A stretch of 64,000 nucleotides of DNA from Candidatus Bathyarchaeota archaeon (GCA_026014685.1 JAOZHW010000005.1:310001-374000); one strand, 5' to 3'. Shown: positions 1 to 9,258, counted from the stretch's first letter. Made by a program: numbers and translations. Notes: generated by a model from the letters alone, not told the origin.

Positions 1-1775
1 CGGTCGCCAGCAACGGAGAAGAACACCAGTTCGTCGCAGACAAAAACAACAACGACAAGCAACTTCTCAACGACTTCAACGCTTACATCAAAAAATTCGA
101 CCCCGACGTCATCGTAAACTACGGCGGCAACGCAACCGACTGGACATACCTAAAAAGCCGAAGCCACAAACACAACCTGAAACTGGATTTTGACCGCGCA
201 GGATTCGAACCCCACACCAGTGTTTACGGTCACGTCTCAGTAACTGGCATCGTGAATGTGGATGTGGCTGATTTTTCAGACATGTTCCCTGAGGTCAAGG
301 TTAAGACGCTTGCAAATTTCGCTGAGCACTTAGGCGTAGGCGCAGCTGGAAGTGGGGTGGTTGAGGATGTTTTGGTCGCGGAGTACTGGGATAACCCGAA
401 AAAACGTCCAGAACTGGAGCGGTTTTCGTTGGAGAGCGCTCGTAGAGTTTACGGCGTGGGGGAGTTGCTTGTTGATTTTGCCATGCAAATGGCGGGTTTA
501 ACCAGCCTCCCCTTGGATCATGTTATGACGGCCGCGACGGGGTTTCGCGTGGACTGGTATCTGGTTAAGTTGGCGCAGAAAATCGGAGAGTTAGTGCCAA
601 GACGCCTAGAACAACAGTACATATCCTACGCTGGGGGGTTGGTGCTTTCACCCAAACCTGGTTTGCACGATAACATCGCGGTGTTGGACTTCAAATCCAT
701 GTACCCAAACATCATGATAACCTACAACATCTCCCCTGACACCTACATTGAACCCGACCAACCTGACCCCGAAGGCGGCTCATACAAAGCACCCGAAGTT
801 GGTTATCGGTTCCGCAAGACGCCGCCAGGATTCTACAAAGAAGCCCTCACATACTTAATCAACATCCGCGGGGAACTACGCCAAAAAATGCTTGCACTTA
901 ACCCTAAAACTGTTGAATACCGCATCTTGGATGCACGCCAAAAAGCCGTCAAAATCCTCACCAACGCCATCTACGGCTACGCAGGATGGGTGGGCGCCAG
1001 ATGGTACATTAAACCCGTCGCTGAAGCCGCTTCGGCTTGGGGGAGGCACATAATTTTGACGGCGTCACAGATGGCTCAACAGGCGGGGTTGGGTGTGGTT
1101 TACGGCGACACTGACAGTTTATTCATCAACTACGACAAAGCCAAAGTTGACCAACTTCAAAAAGGCATCAAGGTTGAACTCAAACTTGACGTAGAAATCG
1201 GCGAAGTCTACAAACGCATCTTTTTCACCGAAGCAAAAAAACGCTACGCAGGCTTACGTCAAGATGGCACCTTGGATGTTGTGGGTTTAGAGGTGATTCG
1301 GGGTGACTGGGCAGAAGTCGCTAAGCAAGTGCAAGAGCATGTGCTCGAAATTATCCTCAAAGAGCAGACGCCCAAAAACGCCGTCGCCTACGTGCACTCG
1401 GTGGTGTCTGATTTACGACACAGAAGACTACCACTGGATAGCCTTATTATTTGGAAGACTCTGACTAAGCCGCCTGAGCAGTATGCGGTGAGAGCTCCTC
1501 ATGTAGAGGCGGCGAAACTGCTGCTTGAGAAAGGCTGGCGATTGGGAAGCGGCGACAAAGTAGGCTATGTGGTTGTAGCTGGGAAAGGGGCGCTTAACCG
1601 CCGCGTTAAACCACATGTTTTTGCTAAACTCGACGAAATCGACGTTGACTATTACGTGACTAATCAGGTTTTACCTGCGGCAGCGCGGATACTGGAATTC
1701 TTTAACGTAACCCAAAAAGACTTAGAGAAAACAACAAAAGAAGAGAAAACAAAGAGCCTAAGTGAATACTTTTAG
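1..1775 (+). CDS. polB: Family-B DNA polymerase, 5' end beyond the window
   Basis: The reading frame is open from the left edge (codons in phase with base 3), so the N-terminus is missing. It continues past the first internal start codon at 252 without a break, so 252 is not the true start. Polymerase motifs are complete: motif A DFKSMYPNIM, motif B KILTNAIYGYAGW and motif C YGDTDS, with YAGG before motif A. An Exo II-like segment (N..G.NATDW) lies upstream of base 252. The Exo III position reads FSLESA where active archaeal enzymes have YSMEDA-type residues, so proofreading may be impaired. The C-terminus SLSEYF resembles a PIP box for the sliding clamp. The stop codon shares four bases with the convergent primase gene. 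Replicative role is inferred from the family. Confidence 0.95.
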   Translation, partial: VASNGEEHQFVADKNNNDKQLLNDFNAYIKKFDPDVIVNYGGNATDWTYLKSRSHKHNLKLDFDRAGFEPHTSVYGHVSVTGIVNVDVADFSDMFPEVKVKTLANFAEHLGVGAAGSGVVEDVLVAEYWDNPKKRPELERFSLESARRVYGVGELLVDFAMQMAGLTSLPLDHVMTAATGFRVDWYLVKLAQKIGELVPRRLEQQYISYAGGLVLSPKPGLHDNIAVLDFKSMYPNIMITYNISPDTYIEPDQPDPEGGSYKAPEVGYRFRKTPPGFYKEALTYLINIRGELRQKMLALNPKTVEYRILDARQKAVKILTNAIYGYAGWVGARWYIKPVAEAASAWGRHIILTASQMAQQAGLGVVYGDTDSLFINYDKAKVDQLQKGIKVELKLDVEIGEVYKRIFFTEAKKRYAGLRQDGTLDVVGLEVIRGDWAEVAKQVQEHVLEIILKEQTPKNAVAYVHSVVSDLRHRRLPLDSLIIWKTLTKPPEQYAVRAPHVEAAKLLLEKGWRLGSGDKVGYVVVAGKGALNRRVKPHVFAKLDEIDVDYYVTNQVLPAAARILEFFNVTQKDLEKTTKEEKTKSLSEYF

Positions 1776-2962
1776 GCTGGGGGAATTGCCTGCTGGAAGG
1801 TTATCAAGTCAACGTTGAGTGCAGGTTTTACTGCTTCAGAGATGCGTGAGGCAACGATGCGTTTGATGGATTTGTCTGCTGCGATGTCCACGATGCGTTG
1901 AGTTATGATGCCGTCAAAGACTATGGTGTCTACGCCTGTTACCTGTTGAAGTTTCTCTGCGAGTTGGCTAACGGGAAGGCGCTCGATTAATTCGAGTTTT
2001 TCGTTTAGCAAGACTGCTTCGAGGGTGCCTACGAGTGCTTTGGCTGCTTGGCTTATGGTGTCGGGCACTTGGATTTTGGGGGGTTGAGGAATGGATACTT
2101 TTTTGGGTGCGGGTGGCTGCGGTGGGGCTTGCGGTGGTTGTTGTTGCTGTTGTTGGGGTTTGCCTTCTTTGAGTTCAGAAACTGGAACTTTGCCTTCTAT
2201 GGCGTCGTTGATTTCTTTGCAGTTGCATTCCTCGATTTCTTTGCCTCTTGGAGCGCGACCGACAAATTTGACGTTGGTGACTTGCAGGAGTTCTTTTTGG
2301 ATTAAATCTCCGCCTCTATCGCCGTCAAGCAGTGCGGTAGCATTGCGTTCTTTGGTGATTTTCTTGATGGAATCAGGAATTTTTGCGCCTTCAAGTGCAA
2401 CCGTGTTAAAGATGCCGCAACGCATGAGGTTTATGATGTCTGCCCGGCCTTCAACTATGAAGATGTCTTTTGCGCCTTCTAAGCCGGGGCCTGCAGGTAA
2501 TTCTTCAGGTCCGTATTTTTCGACTTTGCCGACTTTCATGGTGTCGCTGATTTCTTTGTAAACTTCGTCGACGCTAGGCATGGATTCTATGTTCCATCGG
2601 TGGAGGATTTCTTTGGCGCGGTCGATGATGACTTTTCGGCGGGCTTCGCGGATGTCTTCGATGCGTTCAAGGTTGACTTTGGCGCTGCAGGGTCCGACGC
2701 GGTTTATGCTTTCGACGCTTGCAGCTATGAGGGCTGTGGATACGCGGTCGAGGCTGGTGGGTATGGTGATTGAGCCTGTTGTGCGGTCATTTTTAGAATG
2801 CAGGTCGATTTCGATTCTGCCGATGCGTCCTGTTTTTTGCAGTTCGCGCAAGTCGAGTTCTGGACCAAAAAGGCCTTCGGTTTGCCCGAAAACTGCCCCT
2901 ATGACGTCGGGTTTTTCTACGACCCCTTCAATATCAAATTTAGCGTGTACAACGTACTTTAT
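1772..2962 (-). CDS. dnaG: Archaeal DnaG-like primase
   Basis: This encodes an archaeal DnaG-type protein, a TOPRIM primase that in some archaea also associates with the exosome. The TOPRIM signature is visible (IVEGRAD, later DGDRGGD), followed by a Gln/Pro-rich linker and a C-terminal domain. The conserved archaeal N-terminus (IKYVVHAKFD, then KPDVIGAVFGQTEG) lies upstream of the first canonical in-frame start, a TTG at 2851. No ATG, GTG or TTG is in frame between 2851 and the upstream stop at 3011-3013. I therefore place the start at ATA (2962), where homologues have Met; the true start is unresolved. A Shine-Dalgarno-like AGGAGA lies at 2996-3001. The gene is convergent with polB, sharing the tetranucleotide TTAG. 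Confidence 0.9.
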   Translation of the reverse strand: MKYVVHAKFDIEGVVEKPDVIGAVFGQTEGLFGPELDLRELQKTGRIGRIEIDLHSKNDRTTGSITIPTSLDRVSTALIAASVESINRVGPCSAKVNLERIEDIREARRKVIIDRAKEILHRWNIESMPSVDEVYKEISDTMKVGKVEKYGPEELPAGPGLEGAKDIFIVEGRADIINLMRCGIFNTVALEGAKIPDSIKKITKERNATALLDGDRGGDLIQKELLQVTNVKFVGRAPRGKEIEECNCKEINDAIEGKVPVSELKEGKPQQQQQQPPQAPPQPPAPKKVSIPQPPKIQVPDTISQAAKALVGTLEAVLLNEKLELIERLPVSQLAEKLQQVTGVDTIVFDGIITQRIVDIAADKSIKRIVASRISEAVKPALNVDLITFQQAIPPA

Positions 2963-3031
2963 CGTAAAGGTTTGGGATGCTCCCGTAAGTGTGACTCTCC
3001 TGTGAATTATTTATGTTTAGGTTGATTATGT

Positions 3032-3048
3032 AATCGCATTATGCGATT
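3032..3048. promoter_or_regulatory. Perfect inverted repeat upstream of dnaG
   Basis: AATCGCA and TGCGATT form a 7-bp perfect inverted repeat around TTA. It sits between dnaG and the divergent ParB-like gene, next to the dnaG 5' end, and could be an operator for either. No binding protein can be named from sequence. Confidence 0.4.
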
Positions 3049-3225
3049 TTACTCGCAATGATGAGATTAGGTTAACTGATTAAGAATTAGGGTGCATTGC
3101 GTCTAATAATACTTGTGGTGTACCCGTCCAACGTACATTAAGCATCAAATCTGGCTGAGGCACGCTCAAAAGACCGTTTACCCTTTAACTTAAATAATTA
3201 TTCACACAAAGAGAAAGCGACAAAC

Positions 3226-4023
3226 ATGAGCCTTCACTTAAACCCCGAATACGACAAGCTCCTGCCCCGAATGTCAGAAGAAGAATTCGCTGAACTCAAA
3301 CGCTCCATTCAAACTGAAGGTCAACATTACCCCATAATCGTAAACGGAGACCTCGAAGTCCTAGACGGCCACCACCGCTTCCGCGCCTGCACAGAGTTGG
3401 GGATAGAACCCGATTTTGAAGTTAAACACTTTGAAGATAAACTGCTGGAGAAAAAGTTTGTTATAGAAGCCAACTTGCGGCGTAGGCACCTAAACAACTT
3501 TCAACTTGTAGAGTTAGCTGTTCCGCTGCTGGAGATAGAGAAAGCCCTTGCCAAGAAAAGACAGCAGAAGGGCGGCAAAAACGGACGCGATGCACAGTTG
3601 GGGTTAGCGTCACAAGACGCAGAGCCGCTGTTTGAACCTGAAATCAAGGCAAAAGCAACAGAAATTGTGGCGAAAAAAGCTGGTGTTTCCACGCGGACTC
3701 TGGAGCGGGGGAAAAAAATCATAGAGAAAGCCAGCGAAGATGAAAAACAAAAACTCCGCGAAGGCAAAACCAGCATCTCAAGGGTTTATCAGGAAATAGT
3801 GAACGAAGAAAAACCCAAACCACAAGAGCCGCCAGCGCCTAAAGTGGAGTCTGAACGTGACTTGCACAATAAGGCGGAGCTTTTGTCTATTCTGGAGCGC
3901 CTGCTAAGCGAGGAATTATTCTGCCCCTCCTGCGGTAACGCCATGTTTGAATGTAGCAAATGCCACAAAACCCTAAAAGAACTACTCAAGGCAGCCAAAA
4001 ATGAAAGCCATAATCAACCCTGA
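3226..4023 (+). CDS. ParB-like nuclease-domain protein with C-terminal zinc finger
   Basis: The N-terminal about 100 residues match the ParB/sulfiredoxin fold (PIIVNGDLEVLDGHHRFRA, with DGHHRF around residues 47-52). An HTH-like middle follows (VSTRTLERGKKII) and then a Pro-rich linker. The C-terminus carries CPSC (233-236) and CSKC (243-246), a probable zinc ribbon. ParB-fold proteins of this size in archaea are usually DNA-binding regulators or nucleases; no ParA partner is next to it, so a partition role is not supported. Its last 23 bases overlap the ferredoxin gene in another frame, suggesting translational coupling. A TATA-like CTTAAATAAT lies about 30-40 bases upstream of the ATG. Confidence 0.8.
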   Translation: MSLHLNPEYDKLLPRMSEEEFAELKRSIQTEGQHYPIIVNGDLEVLDGHHRFRACTELGIEPDFEVKHFEDKLLEKKFVIEANLRRRHLNNFQLVELAVPLLEIEKALAKKRQQKGGKNGRDAQLGLASQDAEPLFEPEIKAKATEIVAKKAGVSTRTLERGKKIIEKASEDEKQKLREGKTSISRVYQEIVNEEKPKPQEPPAPKVESERDLHNKAELLSILERLLSEELFCPSCGNAMFECSKCHKTLKELLKAAKNESHNQP

Positions 4024-4192
4024 AAAATGCACTTGCTGCAAAAAATGCGCTGTAGCCAAAGCCTGCCCGATTAAGGCGGTTTTCCGTCTGGGTGAAGGGG
4101 AGCCCGTGGTGGTTGATGTGAGTTTATGTCACGGCTGTGGATTATGCGCTGCCGAGTGCCCTTCAGACGCGGTTGTTCTTAGAGAAAGCTAA
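4001..4192 (+). CDS. Small 2[4Fe-4S] ferredoxin-like protein
   Basis: The 63-residue protein has two cluster motifs. The first uses C10, C13, C16 and C22 followed by Pro; the spacing before CP is longer than the usual three residues. The second is canonical (C43, C46, C49, C53-Pro). It probably acts as a soluble electron carrier or as the Fe-S partner of another enzyme. It starts inside the ParB-like gene, implying coupled translation, which is an unusual pairing of a DNA-binding and a redox gene. Its stop overlaps the convergent regulator gene by four bases (CTAA). Confidence 0.85.
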   Translation: MKAIINPEKCTCCKKCAVAKACPIKAVFRLGEGEPVVVDVSLCHGCGLCAAECPSDAVVLRES

Positions 4193-4872
4193 AATTTGCT
4201 TTCGATTATCTGCTTGATTAGCCGCTGTTCAGCTTTGCGCAGGTGTTCAACGACCGTGGAGTTTACCAAGCCTATCTTTTTTGCGAGTTCCTCGGAAGTT
4301 ATTTTTCGGGGGATGTCGTAGTACCCGTACTTGTATGCAGCAAGCAAAACCTCCCGCTGCTTCGCAGTTAATTGGCTAAGTGGCGAGATGGGTGAAAAGT
4401 TGGCGTCCGCCAACAGAACCACGCGGAAATGGATGCCTATTGCGTTAACTTTTTCCATGAAACTCTTAATCTGCTGCTCGTTGCCCAAAAAAGAAAAACG
4501 TACTTTGCCATCTGCAATTCCCAGCGGCGGAAACAGGTAGCCTCCTTCGATGCCTAAGTCGTTTAAGACGTTTTGTAGGGTGGGTGAGGCGGTGCGGGTG
4601 AAAAGTATATAGGCTCCGCTTTTTTCTTGTTCAATGATTTGTGCGTCTAAGAGTAAGCCTGAGTCTTTTAGATCTTGGATTTTTGTGGAGGGGTCGAGGA
4701 GTTCTATGCGTGAAATTGTGGCGAGTTCTTGGTCGTCTTGTCTTAGGAAGTAGAGGAGTTCGAGGGATTTTATTTTTTTCAGCGGTGGAAGTTCGATGCC
4801 TGCTTTTTGCAGTTCTTTCTCTGAGGCTTCAAGTATTAAGCGGCGCATACGTCTAATGTTGTTTGTACACAT
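4189..4872 (-). CDS. Bat-type (HTH_10) transcription regulator
   Basis: The C-terminal about 55 residues are a bacterio-opsin-activator type HTH (LTAKQREVLLAAYKYGYYDI, then SEELAKKIGL and VVEHLRKAEQRLI). The first 160 residues form an alpha/beta sensor-like region with no recognised ligand motif. In archaea this family regulates redox, light or energy genes; the target here is unknown. The neighbouring ferredoxin and the MMPL exporter, which is transcribed divergently from it, are candidate targets by position only. Confidence 0.8.
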   Translation of the reverse strand: MCTNNIRRMRRLILEASEKELQKAGIELPPLKKIKSLELLYFLRQDDQELATISRIELLDPSTKIQDLKDSGLLLDAQIIEQEKSGAYILFTRTASPTLQNVLNDLGIEGGYLFPPLGIADGKVRFSFLGNEQQIKSFMEKVNAIGIHFRVVLLADANFSPISPLSQLTAKQREVLLAAYKYGYYDIPRKITSEELAKKIGLVNSTVVEHLRKAEQRLIKQIIESKF

Positions 4873-4977
4873 ATATTTCTATTGAGAAGCCGAGTATATT
4901 CGGTACAATCTTAAAGAGACGCCCTGCCTTCCTAAAAAGGATTAAAATCACCATTCAACAAACGGAAGTGTTCATAT

Positions 4978-7900
4978 TTGAGTAACGGAAATAACGCCTT
5001 CACAAAACTCGGCCACATAATAACTAAACGTAAGTGGGCAATAATCGGCGTCTGGATGCTGCTTTTGGCGATCATCTTGCCTATCGTGGTGACAGCGTCG
5101 GGTGTTTCCTCCTTAAACATGGAAGCATCAAGCGATAGCAACCAAGAATCCGCCATAGCAGAAGATATAATCTCTGCACAATTCAAGAAATCAGTATCCA
5201 ACGATTCACTGGTCATCGTAATCTCCACCCGTGACGCATCGTCACTGGCAACTCAGCAATTTATAAAAGAATTAACAGACGCCATAAACGGCAGCTCCAG
5301 CATAACGGGAATAAAAAACATAACCAGCGTCTACACAATTTTAATCCCAGCGCTTAATCAAACCAACGAAGGAGTCTACGCTGCCTACTACGGCGGCAAC
5401 TTGACTTATAATTTACTTTACAGCGTCTCCACTATCTACTCGAACGTCTGGTATCAAGCGTACAACACAGCCAAAGAACAACTATCCTCAGGCATAAACC
5501 AAACCAACCAAGGCGTTTACACACTACTGGAAAACGCCAACATGACATACAACCTACTTTATGGCGTCCCAGCCGCCTACAGCACAGTTTGGGCTACCGC
5601 CTACAACCAAACTCGCCTGCAACTCATCGAAGGCCTCAACCAAACCAACCAAGGCGTACATCTCGCATTACAAAACGCCAACTTAACCTACAACCTCCTC
5701 TACGGCGCACCAGCCATCTACCTAAACATTTGGACCCAAACATACAGCCAAACAGGCGACATCAACCAATCTAACCAAATCGCCTATCAACAAACCGCCA
5801 CCATCCTACAGCAAACCGACCCAGAAGCATTCGCCCAGTACACCTCACCGTTGCTGGACGCCTTCTACGGGATATGGACTCAAAGTTTCTCAGACCCACA
5901 AACCGCCGCCTGGACACCGCTTGAACGCGCAGTCTACGCTTCAACTCAAACAAACCAACTCTACATCAACACCTTCCTAGCAGGCGACCCCACCAGCCAA
6001 GCGTTCGTCACAGCTTTAACGGGTGCATTGACCTTTGAGAACTATCTAACTTTTACTCAAGAACAAAACAACGCCGCATTAACCGCGTTTGCCATACAGA
6101 CTGTGGTCGCGGGTTCAGGTGGGTTATCTTCAGCTGAATTCGTCACTGCAGCCTACAACTTGGGCGAAAACCCCTCGCTTTCAGCGTTGAGTACTTTGGC
6201 TGAGGCAATAATCGTTGACCCAGACACATACAACATGGGAACAAACTTCATCGCAACTTTTAACCAAGTTGCGTACACTCAAACAGCTGCCATACTCCAG
6301 CAAGCTGACCCCGCCTCATACAACCAGTACACTGCACCTTTGCTCTACGCGTTCAACGCTACTTGGGTGGGTACCTTCCAGAACCCTGAAACCCAAGCCT
6401 TACCCGTTATGGTTCGGGCATCTCTTGCTGCAAACATCACCAACCAGCAATACATCAACACCGCGCTTGCAGGCAACGCAACCATGAAAGCCTTCGTTAC
6501 TGCTCTAACGCAAGCCTTCACGCTTGACAACTTTATGTACAACACTCAAGACCAAAACAACGCTCAACTCCAAGACTTCGCAATCAAATATGTTGCCAAC
6601 CAAGCAAACTCGGCTGTTTCCTTCGTAAAAGCCGCTTACGACTTAGGAAAATCTCCTTCATCTTATGCTTTGTCTTATCTTGCCGACGAGGTAATCTGGT
6701 ATCCAGACTTCTATGGCATGAGCAAACTAATACCCACCTTTAACAGCGTCTCTTATGAGCAAACAGAAAAGATACTAAAAGACCTCGACAAAGAAGCCTT
6801 CAACGATTACACGTCCCATCTCCTTAAATTCTTTAATGCTTCTTGGACAAAACGAGTTCCAACCCAACCAATATCTGGCGTAGCTTGGATAAACAGCACT
6901 GCCTCTATTGCCGCCGACGTAGCCAACACACAATTCATCGCCGCCTACCTAAACGACACCGCAGACTTCGCCAGCCAAATCGCTTCAAACCTAAAACTGC
7001 AGGACTACCTAAACGGCAACACCACTTATTCAAACGCCAAAATCAAAAACCTAACCATAAACTACGTCGCAGACGAATCTGGTTTATCCACAAAATTAGT
7101 TGAAGCCATCTACGATATGGGAGAAAACGCAACTGAAAGCGCGATTAGAGCTTTAGCTTCACAAGTTGTCTCTAACCCTGATGCCTTCAACATCGGGCAA
7201 CCCTTCAAATCTTTAATCACCTCTTTCGTATCACCCGCAAAAGATGTTACTTTGGTTTCTATTACTTTTGAGAACTCAGATAACACTAACCTCTTAGCGA
7301 TACGAGGAATCATCGCAGAAAAGTTAGTTCAAAACCCCGCCGACGTATCCTCAGCGTTAGTCACAGGAAATGACGCCTTAAACTACGACTTTGGGCAATC
7401 AACCAACGAAGACCTCGACCTCATTCTCCCCGTAACGATTGCACTTCTGGTCATTGCTACTGCACTGTTTTTCCGCTCCATCATCACCCCCATAGTCACC
7501 TTGGGCACTATCGGTGTGGGGCTGGGTGTTTCCCAGATTTTCCCCTACCTCGTGGGCACATACATAAACCAAGTGGACTACACCATCACCACGGTACTGT
7601 TAACTGTCCTCATAGGCGTGGGCACCGACTACAGCATCTTCGTCATAGCTCGTCATCGCGAGGAAAGAATCAACCAGTTGCCCCTCTTTGAGGCAATCAA
7701 GAAATCCATCACATGGGCAGGCGAAAGCATCGTAACCAGCGGCGCCACAGTTATAATCTCTTTCCTTGCACTTTCAGCCACCTCGATGGTTTTCATGCAA
7801 ACCATGGGCATCATCGTAGGTTTAGGCGTCATCGTCACGTTGCTTGCCTCCCTAACGTTTGCCCCTGCCCTAACCGCGATTTTGGGCGACAGAATCTTTT

Positions 7901-9174
7901 GGCCCAACTCAGGCGAACGCTTTGAACGCTACGCAAAAGGCATCACAGAGAAGAACAACCGCAGAGGCGGCTACTTCGCCAGAAGTGGGGCTTTCTCGGT
8001 GAAACACGGTAAAGTAATCATTCTGTTAGCGGTCTTAGTTACAGTGCCTGCTTTCTATGTCTATGCAACTACTACGCCGACATACAACCTCTTAGGCAGT
8101 GCATCTGAAAACTTGGAGTCTGTTGCTGCGTCTAACACCTTAACGGACTCCTTCGGTGGGGGTAGATTAATGCCGACATACGTTGTCGTTACCTTCGCCA
8201 ACCCCATCATCAATAACGGCAGCCTCAACACAGGAGAAATGGCGACGCTGCAAAGAATCGCTTCAGACATCGCGGACAGCGAAGGCATCCATCAAGTTAC
8301 AGGACCAACGATGCCGTATGGCGAAACAGTCGATTACAAAACCATAACCAACGAAACCGACTCAACCACCTACAGCGCCATACTGGACACTATAGGTGAA
8401 GACAACAAGTCAGCGTTAATAACCGTGCAGTTCAACGTTGACCCGTACTCAACGGAAGCCATGAACTACGCTCAGGCGCTACGTGAATCTCTCCATGCAA
8501 CCTATGACGACGCAGCTAACGTAACAGGCATCTATGTGGGTGGAACAACAGGCTCCATCCTTGACACCAGAGTTTCCTTCCAGAACCAGTTTAACCAGAT
8601 TCTGCCAATCGTAGCAGTAGGCGTCGGTTTGGTGTTGTTCTTCGTGTTGGGTTCACTGATTCTGCCCGTCTTCGCGGTTCTTTCAGTGCTAATGAGTATC
8701 GTCTGGACCCTTGCACTTACCATGGTGGTTTTCCAAAGTGTATTCAGCTACGGCTTGCTCTTCATAACCCCCTTGATACTCTTTGTGTTGCTGCTTGGTT
8801 TAGGCATGGACTACAACATATTCATCCTAACCCGCATACGTGAAGAAGCAGCTAAGGGTCAGAGCCTAAACGACGCCATCGTACACGCGGTTCAACAAAC
8901 AGGCGGCATCATCACCGCTGCAGCCGTCATCCTCGCAGGGTCGCTTGGAGCGTTGATGCTTTCAAGCAACATGATGATGAAAGAGATGGGTTTCGCATTC
9001 GCCTTTAGCATCTTAATCGACGCATTGGTGGTGCGAACTTACCTTGTGCCCGCGGTGATGTCAGTGTTTGGCAAATGGAACTGGTACAACCCCATAAAAC
9101 GTCTGCAACGCATAAAACACTTCGAAGACAACCAAACCCCAGAGCAGCCGCCAACAGCGCAAAAAGCTGACTAA
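4978..9174 (+). CDS. MMPL/RND-family exporter with giant repeat-containing outer loop
   Basis: This is a 1398-residue membrane transporter of the RND superfamily (MMPL/SSD type). TM1 is near residues 20-42 and the first TM bundle starts near 812. Two homologous six-TM halves are seen, with GTDYSIFVIAR and GMDYNIFILTR as the matching motifs that carry the Asp relays. The loop between TM1 and TM2 is about 770 residues. It contains three units of about 47 residues starting LNQTN/INQTN (residues about 125, 173 and 220) and then three units of about 160 residues starting near 262, 429 and 588. The loop is rich in N-x-S/T sequons. Family members export lipids or drugs; the substrate here is unknown. 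The start is TTG at 4978. Confidence 0.9.
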   Translation: MSNGNNAFTKLGHIITKRKWAIIGVWMLLLAIILPIVVTASGVSSLNMEASSDSNQESAIAEDIISAQFKKSVSNDSLVIVISTRDASSLATQQFIKELTDAINGSSSITGIKNITSVYTILIPALNQTNEGVYAAYYGGNLTYNLLYSVSTIYSNVWYQAYNTAKEQLSSGINQTNQGVYTLLENANMTYNLLYGVPAAYSTVWATAYNQTRLQLIEGLNQTNQGVHLALQNANLTYNLLYGAPAIYLNIWTQTYSQTGDINQSNQIAYQQTATILQQTDPEAFAQYTSPLLDAFYGIWTQSFSDPQTAAWTPLERAVYASTQTNQLYINTFLAGDPTSQAFVTALTGALTFENYLTFTQEQNNAALTAFAIQTVVAGSGGLSSAEFVTAAYNLGENPSLSALSTLAEAIIVDPDTYNMGTNFIATFNQVAYTQTAAILQQADPASYNQYTAPLLYAFNATWVGTFQNPETQALPVMVRASLAANITNQQYINTALAGNATMKAFVTALTQAFTLDNFMYNTQDQNNAQLQDFAIKYVANQANSAVSFVKAAYDLGKSPSSYALSYLADEVIWYPDFYGMSKLIPTFNSVSYEQTEKILKDLDKEAFNDYTSHLLKFFNASWTKRVPTQPISGVAWINSTASIAADVANTQFIAAYLNDTADFASQIASNLKLQDYLNGNTTYSNAKIKNLTINYVADESGLSTKLVEAIYDMGENATESAIRALASQVVSNPDAFNIGQPFKSLITSFVSPAKDVTLVSITFENSDNTNLLAIRGIIAEKLVQNPADVSSALVTGNDALNYDFGQSTNEDLDLILPVTIALLVIATALFFRSIITPIVTLGTIGVGLGVSQIFPYLVGTYINQVDYTITTVLLTVLIGVGTDYSIFVIARHREERINQLPLFEAIKKSITWAGESIVTSGATVIISFLALSATSMVFMQTMGIIVGLGVIVTLLASLTFAPALTAILGDRIFWPNSGERFERYAKGITEKNNRRGGYFARSGAFSVKHGKVIILLAVLVTVPAFYVYATTTPTYNLLGSASENLESVAASNTLTDSFGGGRLMPTYVVVTFANPIINNGSLNTGEMATLQRIASDIADSEGIHQVTGPTMPYGETVDYKTITNETDSTTYSAILDTIGEDNKSALITVQFNVDPYSTEAMNYAQALRESLHATYDDAANVTGIYVGGTTGSILDTRVSFQNQFNQILPIVAVGVGLVLFFVLGSLILPVFAVLSVLMSIVWTLALTMVVFQSVFSYGLLFITPLILFVLLLGLGMDYNIFILTRIREEAAKGQSLNDAIVHAVQQTGGIITAAAVILAGSLGALMLSSNMMMKEMGFAFAFSILIDALVVRTYLVPAVMSVFGKWNWYNPIKRLQRIKHFEDNQTPEQPPTAQKAD

Positions 9175-9182
9175 GCTATTAT

Positions 9183-9200
9183 GGGAACGTGTTTGTTCCC
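9183..9200. promoter_or_regulatory. Inverted repeat before the MFS gene
   Basis: GGGAAC and GTTCCC form a perfect 6-bp repeat spaced by six bases. It lies nine bases after the MMPL stop and about ten bases before the MFS TATA box. It could be an operator for the transporter or the end hairpin of the MMPL transcript, as it is followed by a T-rich run. Confidence 0.45.
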
Positions 9201-9210
9201 TAACAATCTT

Positions 9211-9219
9211 TTTATAAAT
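9211..9219 (+). promoter_or_regulatory. TATA box of the MFS transporter gene
   Basis: TTTATAAAT lies about 40-48 bases before the ATG at 9259, giving a short leader if transcription starts about 25 bases downstream. Confidence 0.5.
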
Positions 9220-9258
9220 CCCCTGCCTTTTTAGCAAAAAATTCCCAATCAAGCTCAG

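Noticed and set aside
198-214. T-loop-like GGATTCGAACCCC resembling a tRNA
   Set aside because: It is inside the polymerase frame (encoding GFEP) and no cloverleaf can be built around it.
2091-2561. 156-codon plus-strand frame opposite dnaG
   Set aside because: It is the shadow of the Gln/Pro linker and TOPRIM region of dnaG; low-complexity translation and no RBS.
3058-3079. C/D-box sRNA: ATGATGA followed 11 bases later by CTGA
   Set aside because: No second C'/D box pair and no recognised rRNA complement; a single box pair is too common by chance.
3226-4023. Chromosome partition operon (ParAB) or replication origin near polB and dnaG
   Set aside because: No ParA, no Orc1/Cdc6 gene and no clear origin-type repeat cluster are present.
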